In this document: positions 60,056 to 64,000 of the stretch, piece after piece
Layout: each line of letters starts with the position of its first letter
Position numbering within the stretch: position 1 is the stretch's first letter
From: Dysidea avara
Taxonomy: Eukaryota; Porifera; Demospongiae; Dictyoceratida; Dysideidae
DNA: 64,000 bases
NCBI RefSeq assembly: GCF_963678975.1
Contig: NC_089276.1
Span: forward strand, 31,512,368 to 31,576,367
Reading direction: 5' to 3'
Program-made: the position numbers and the translations under genes
Notes under the pieces: generated by a model
What the model saw: only the letters and a program-made list of their open reading frames with translations
Databases searched by the model: none
Told to the model about the DNA's origin: nothing

Positions 60056-60812
60056 GTAACTGTGTTTGTGTTGTACTTTTTTTTGCTTCTGTACTTGTGT
60101 GGATATTGTTGTATGCATTGATATTTATGGTTTTAGATATTATTTGAGACCTGGATACTATCAAGGGATACGATGGTCTAATACTCTAATTAATAAAGTC
60201 AAAAAGTATGTTACTAGACTTGTTATTACAAGTGGTCTTTGTAAAAGGGATGTGGTTTTTCAGTTTGTACAGAGGCGGTCCTTGTAACAAGCTAGCTTAG
60301 TAAAGAACTAGAGGTGGCCACTAAACAACCAGCACACATGTACCTGTATGGGGAGATTTGGCCATTAATTTTCTGTTTCTGGTTTCCATCCACTGTTTCA
60401 AATTGCCCCAACAAACTGATATACCACAGTATGTGGTGTGCTTCCATTAACTTCATACAATCTGCTTAAGCCATGATCCAATAATAACTGTCTAATTGAC
60501 CTGTTATCACCTTAATTGATTGAATTTTATTTTAGCTAAAATATTCGGCATAACTGTTCTTACGTTTCTTCTGGACAGTTCAGGTTGCAGTGGTTGGCCA
60601 CAATGGCAAGATCTAGAACCATTAAGGTGCACATAAGACAGGCTCAGACTACTTTTGCAAGATGCCACTGTGCTTGGAAAAAGCGCTCCCCTCCCCCCAC
60701 CCACATTACATCATATACCACACGTACAGTTACAGTGCTTTTGATCTTCACCACATGTGTAGTGTATTTACATTATAATATCAAGCATAAAATGTAATGT
60801 TAAAATGTAGCT
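60056..60812. other. Intergenic, nothing recognised
   Basis: 3' of the NLR gene. The 73-codon ORF at 60066-60287 has no motif. Confidence 0.4.
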
Positions 60813-63468
60813 TTAAAATTGCGGAAACTTTATTTCTAACTTTTTATCACAACCATGTTCTTTTCTATTTTCATTGACAACTTCCTGAAGATCAGTGATC
60901 ACTTTGGTAATGTTTTCAGGGTATTTTGGCAGTCTTAACACTTGTAATGCATTGTTTTCCTTGAGTGCTTTAATGAGTTCTTGTGCAGCCTCTCCAGTAA
61001 TTCGGTTGTTTCCCATATACAATTCATTCAGAGTATTATTAACTAGCAACGCCTTAGTAATGAAAACACAAATTTCATCAGTTATGTTATTATTGTCAAC
61101 CCATAGCTTTTTAAGTGATTTATTTGTCATTAACGAAGTGAAAAGCTGCTCAGCCCATTTAGCAGATGAGTATTCGTTATCATACATATAAAGCACCTCC
61201 AATGCAGTGGAAGGTTTTGATAACAACATAAAATGCTTTGACTCTCCAACTGCTTTGCTAAAGCCAACGTTTAACACTTTTACCTTGCAGCTTATAACAA
61301 TGTCACTGAGAAAGCTGTCTGAGGATGAAGTTAAATCATTATTGTACAACCTAAGTTCATGAATAGAAACACCACTGTTCATTAAACTACGATGCAATAA
61401 CCGAACTCCATTATCTTGAATATGACAGTTACCAAATTCAAGCATCTTCCATTGCTTAATAGATGAACAGGTAAGCATCGTTGTAACATCAAGGAGGTCG
61501 CTGGGTGATAATGGAACTGGAAACTTAATCACTCCATCAGAAAATGTTTTCTCAATAGTATGACACATTTGCTTGTCATCAGCTTCATAGAAACAGTGAT
61601 AAAGACGAAGACGTTTCATCTTATTTTTGAGGAATTTATCAGCAATGGAGAAGGTTGCTTCACTTCCACTACAAAGATACTGCTTAAAAGAAGGACTTTG
61701 TCCTTTTGTAAGTGAAACATAAAAGTTAAACATATTGTGATGGATATCACTCCAGAAGTACTCATCAAGGATTTTGTACTCCTCTTGTGGAGGTAAGCAA
61801 AGTATACAGTGAGCAGCAAGGTACTCTTGCACTGAAAAGTGAATAAAGTGAAACGTTTTTATTGCTTGAAAGATATCAATATGTTCCACAGCTTGTAGAA
61901 GTCCAAAACCATTAATAGCACCTGGTATGGTTTCCAATTGTGGGCAGTAACCTTTTATCTCATCTAAAGTAAATACCAACTGGTTGCTGTTTAATTTATC
62001 CAAGGAAAGCCTTGAAAGTTGTTGTATAATCTCACCACAAGGATCTGGAAGATTTTGAAGATCTGCTGTAACTTGTTTGCAAGTAATACCAAGTTTAGCA
62101 AGGTTTCGACAGAGAGTGAGGCTAATGAATTGTTTGTAGAGGTCAGTAGGATTATCTGGTAAAGTTATTCCATGTTTGTAAAGAAAGAGGAGCACTAGCA
62201 TGTTAAATGGTGTAAAGCACAGACTTCTGATTGTTGTGTGATTCCCAAGATAGTTAGTGAGACCTGGTATTTTGTGTGGCTGTTTTTTTTAGTGACTGTT
62301 GAATGAAGTGTTCTTGTTCCTCACTGGTAAAGCCAAGGATGTCTGCTCGAAGGTCAGCCTTTGCATGTAAAAGCAGTGAAGCATGAGGGCGAGATGATAC
62401 TATCAGGCCACATTCTGGTAGCACTTGACGGTCAAGTATACCAGCTATTAAGCTGTTCTCCCTTAGACCTTCAGGAAATTCATCATAGCCATCAAGAAGT
62501 AAAACAAGAAACTTCCCATTATCTTGTAAAAGAGCTTCATCACAAGACTCAAGTTTAGCCACATCCATGTTACGATGGTAAAAGGACTGAAGGAGCTGCT
62601 TGATTGAAGACGCTTTCTGAACTCTAGGGTCCCTGAGACAGATCAATAGTAGGAGCTTAAAGTTATTCATTACTCTCCCTTCAGCCCAACAGTATGCAAT
62701 GTGCTTCATAAGAATTGACTTTCCAATGCCAGGTGCACCTTCTATAAGTATTGTCTGTGGACTGTCACACTGTTCAAAGTGTACCAATATGTCAACAACA
62801 TTTTTTGTTACTTTGCTAGTCTGAAGAGCTTCTCTTAACGACTCATCTATACTTGGAGATGACTGATCACTAGCAGCAGAGATGACACTATTGATGCTAC
62901 CTGTGTGAACAACTTTGGTGATTGTTATGGAGTCTTTAAGTGTGTGCTGTTCTTCATAATGTACTAATACTATTGGGGTAAAATCTTTAGGTGGTTCAAG
63001 AGGCCAAGTATCTTTTCCAACATCAAATCTTGTTTGCTTGTAAACTCCTTTCACATGATGTGATAACTGCAGGACTGCCAACACTACAAAGTACCAGTAA
63101 ACACATACGTTAATAAGAGTAAGTAATCTACATGTAGGTATCAAAATCTGTATTAGTAAACAACAGTACACTGTACTATACAAAATACCTTCTGTAGTCA
63201 CATGTGCCGATACATTACCAGATGACAAATAGACAGCAGCTGTAGCTTCTACCAGTTTACCCCATGTGGCACAGACATCTATTTTCAGCCACTTCCTTAG
63301 AACTGCTTTACATCTTTCTTCACAGCTATGAGGATGGTCATATTCTATTATGTCAAGTTTTGATGATGCTAATCCCAATAAAGCACCCAACTCTCTCCAT
63401 TTCGTGGCATAATTAGGAACAACATGAATGTTGAAGTCACGCTCAGTAGGTCTGTCATTTCCTGCCAT
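60813..63468 (-). CDS. NLR-type receptor: DEATH-NACHT-LRR, one frameshift
   Basis: Exon 1 (63189-63468) starts at an ATG in a good context. It encodes a Death domain (residues about 10-90; KWRELGALLGL, ERCKAVLRKWL, TWGKLVEAT). A 105-nt intron (63084-63188, GTATTT...TTTGTAG) follows. Exon 2 carries the NACHT ATPase with Walker A (EGAPGIGKS, about residue 210), Walker B (VLLLDGYDEF, about 287), a sensor-like VSSRPHA, a winged-helix-like region (NMLVLLFLYKHG, DLYKQFISLTL), a helical part and several C-terminal leucine-rich repeats (LEVLYMYDNE, LKKLWVDNNNITDE, LNELYMGNNRITGE). Total about 850 residues. The frame is broken at an A8 run (T8 at 62283-62290 on the + strand); with seven A the two parts join as SLKK then QPHKIPGLTNYLGNH. 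Family members are intracellular sensors of microbial or danger signals that signal through Death-domain contacts; the ligand is unknown. Could be an assembly error, a polymorphism or a pseudogene. Confidence 0.9.
63084..63188 (-). other. In-frame intron of the NLR gene
   Basis: 105 nt, divisible by three, with no stop in the gene's frame. If retained it would insert 35 strongly hydrophobic residues between the Death and NACHT domains. The GT donor and TTTGTAG acceptor are good, so it is most likely a normal intron. Confidence 0.75.
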
Positions 63469-63494
63469 GGTGTAAGAATAAGCACGGTAGGGTA

Positions 63495-64000
63495 GTACTG
63501 TATAGTAGAGATCATGGAGGTTTGGGTTTTCTTGCCCCCCCCCCCCCCCCCAAAAAAAAGCAGCCTCGCCTTTCCTTCTTGACAGTATTGGTTAGTTTGG
63601 TTAGGCATAACCAAGCCCAAAACAAAATGCCTTCAGAACAATCCCCCAAAATCCTTCCAACACGCTTCTATAAAATTTAAAATTTTTTTCTCTTTAACTG
63701 AATTTTCTACTAACTGACTAAGCACAACTCAACTTTGGTTAATGCTATGGGCTTAATTTCTTCACTGTTTGACGTCGTTTTGGCCCCCAAGATGCCTTTT
63801 CGGCAATCACAGCATGCAACTACAGCTCATGTATCATTGACTTACCTTTGTCTGCCTTTGTGTGTTATTTCTTTCTCCACTGTCTAGAAGGTGTTGATTT
63901 GTGGTAATGTGCAGTGGCTTCAATGCAAGCCGGCTGTTATGAGAATTGTCTAATTTCTATAATGAACAGATTGATTGCAGAGGCCCTTCTCATACTGTTA
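63495..64000. repeat. Repeat family X, both modules, copy 4 (runs off the window)
   Basis: The 5' module (TATAGTAGAGATCATGGAGG, CAGCCTCGC, GACAGTATTGGTTAG) is followed directly by the 3' module (CTACTAACTGACTAAGCAC, TTCACTGTTTGACGTCG, TGACTTACC), so this is the least interrupted copy here. A C16 run lies at 63535-63550. It begins about 25 bp upstream of the NLR start codon, so NLR transcription may start within or beside it. Confidence 0.65.

Noticed and set aside
60895-61191. 98-codon + strand ORF opposite the LRR region
   Set aside because: Antisense shadow of the leucine-rich repeats.
1-64000. tRNA, rRNA, riboswitch or CRISPR loci
   Set aside because: No cloverleaf, conserved rRNA core or repeat-spacer array could be recognised by eye on either strand. 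A tRNAscan-SE/Infernal run would be needed to exclude divergent tRNA genes.

Overview
The window looks like nuclear DNA of an early-branching animal, most likely a demosponge. It is AT-rich, its genes carry GT-AG introns, gene density is low, and most of the sequence is decayed DNA-transposon material. It ends in a DEATH-NACHT-LRR (NLR) receptor gene of the kind that is expanded in sponges. A cnidarian or another invertebrate cannot be excluded from sequence alone. There are no bacterial operons, CRISPR arrays, or recognisable tRNA or rRNA genes.

Layout. 1-15 kb is a graveyard of short non-autonomous DNA transposons. They include hAT-type (8-bp and 5-bp target duplications), Mutator-type (9-bp), PIF/Harbinger-type (TWA) and TTAA-flanked elements, some nested three deep. 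15.0-18.75 kb is a full-length hAT-like element with a 5-bp target duplication; its zinc-finger transposase has one frameshift. 19.2-31 kb holds a long-terminal-inverted-repeat foldback element, several MITEs, copies of a modular dispersed repeat and a RecQ-helicase pseudogene fragment. 33.4-46.3 kb is dominated by a complete 10,785-bp Mutator-like element (MULE) with 25-bp perfect terminal repeats and an exact 9-bp target duplication. Two 1,123-bp PIF/Harbinger MITEs lie in opposite orientation, one outside its left end and one inside its right end. 47.05-58.8 kb is a ten-exon gene of unknown function on the + strand whose introns are packed with MITEs. 60.8-63.5 kb is the NLR gene on the - strand, convergent with it.

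The most notable system is the MULE. Reading minus-strand exons with matching splice phases gives an almost complete Ulp1/SENP-type (C48) cysteine protease domain, with His, Asp and Cys on separate exons. This is spliced in phase to a zinc-binding N-terminal region, a MULE DDE transposase and a SWIM zinc finger, so one gene seems to encode a SUMO-protease-transposase fusion. It carries an in-frame TGA just upstream of the DDE domain, and a hairpin MITE sits against the exon with the catalytic Asp, so this copy is probably no longer active.

The NLR has a single-base expansion of an A8 run that splits its reading frame after NACHT. It also has a 105-nt intron that is open in frame and would add a hydrophobic segment if retained. 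All calls come from reading the sequence; no database searches were run.
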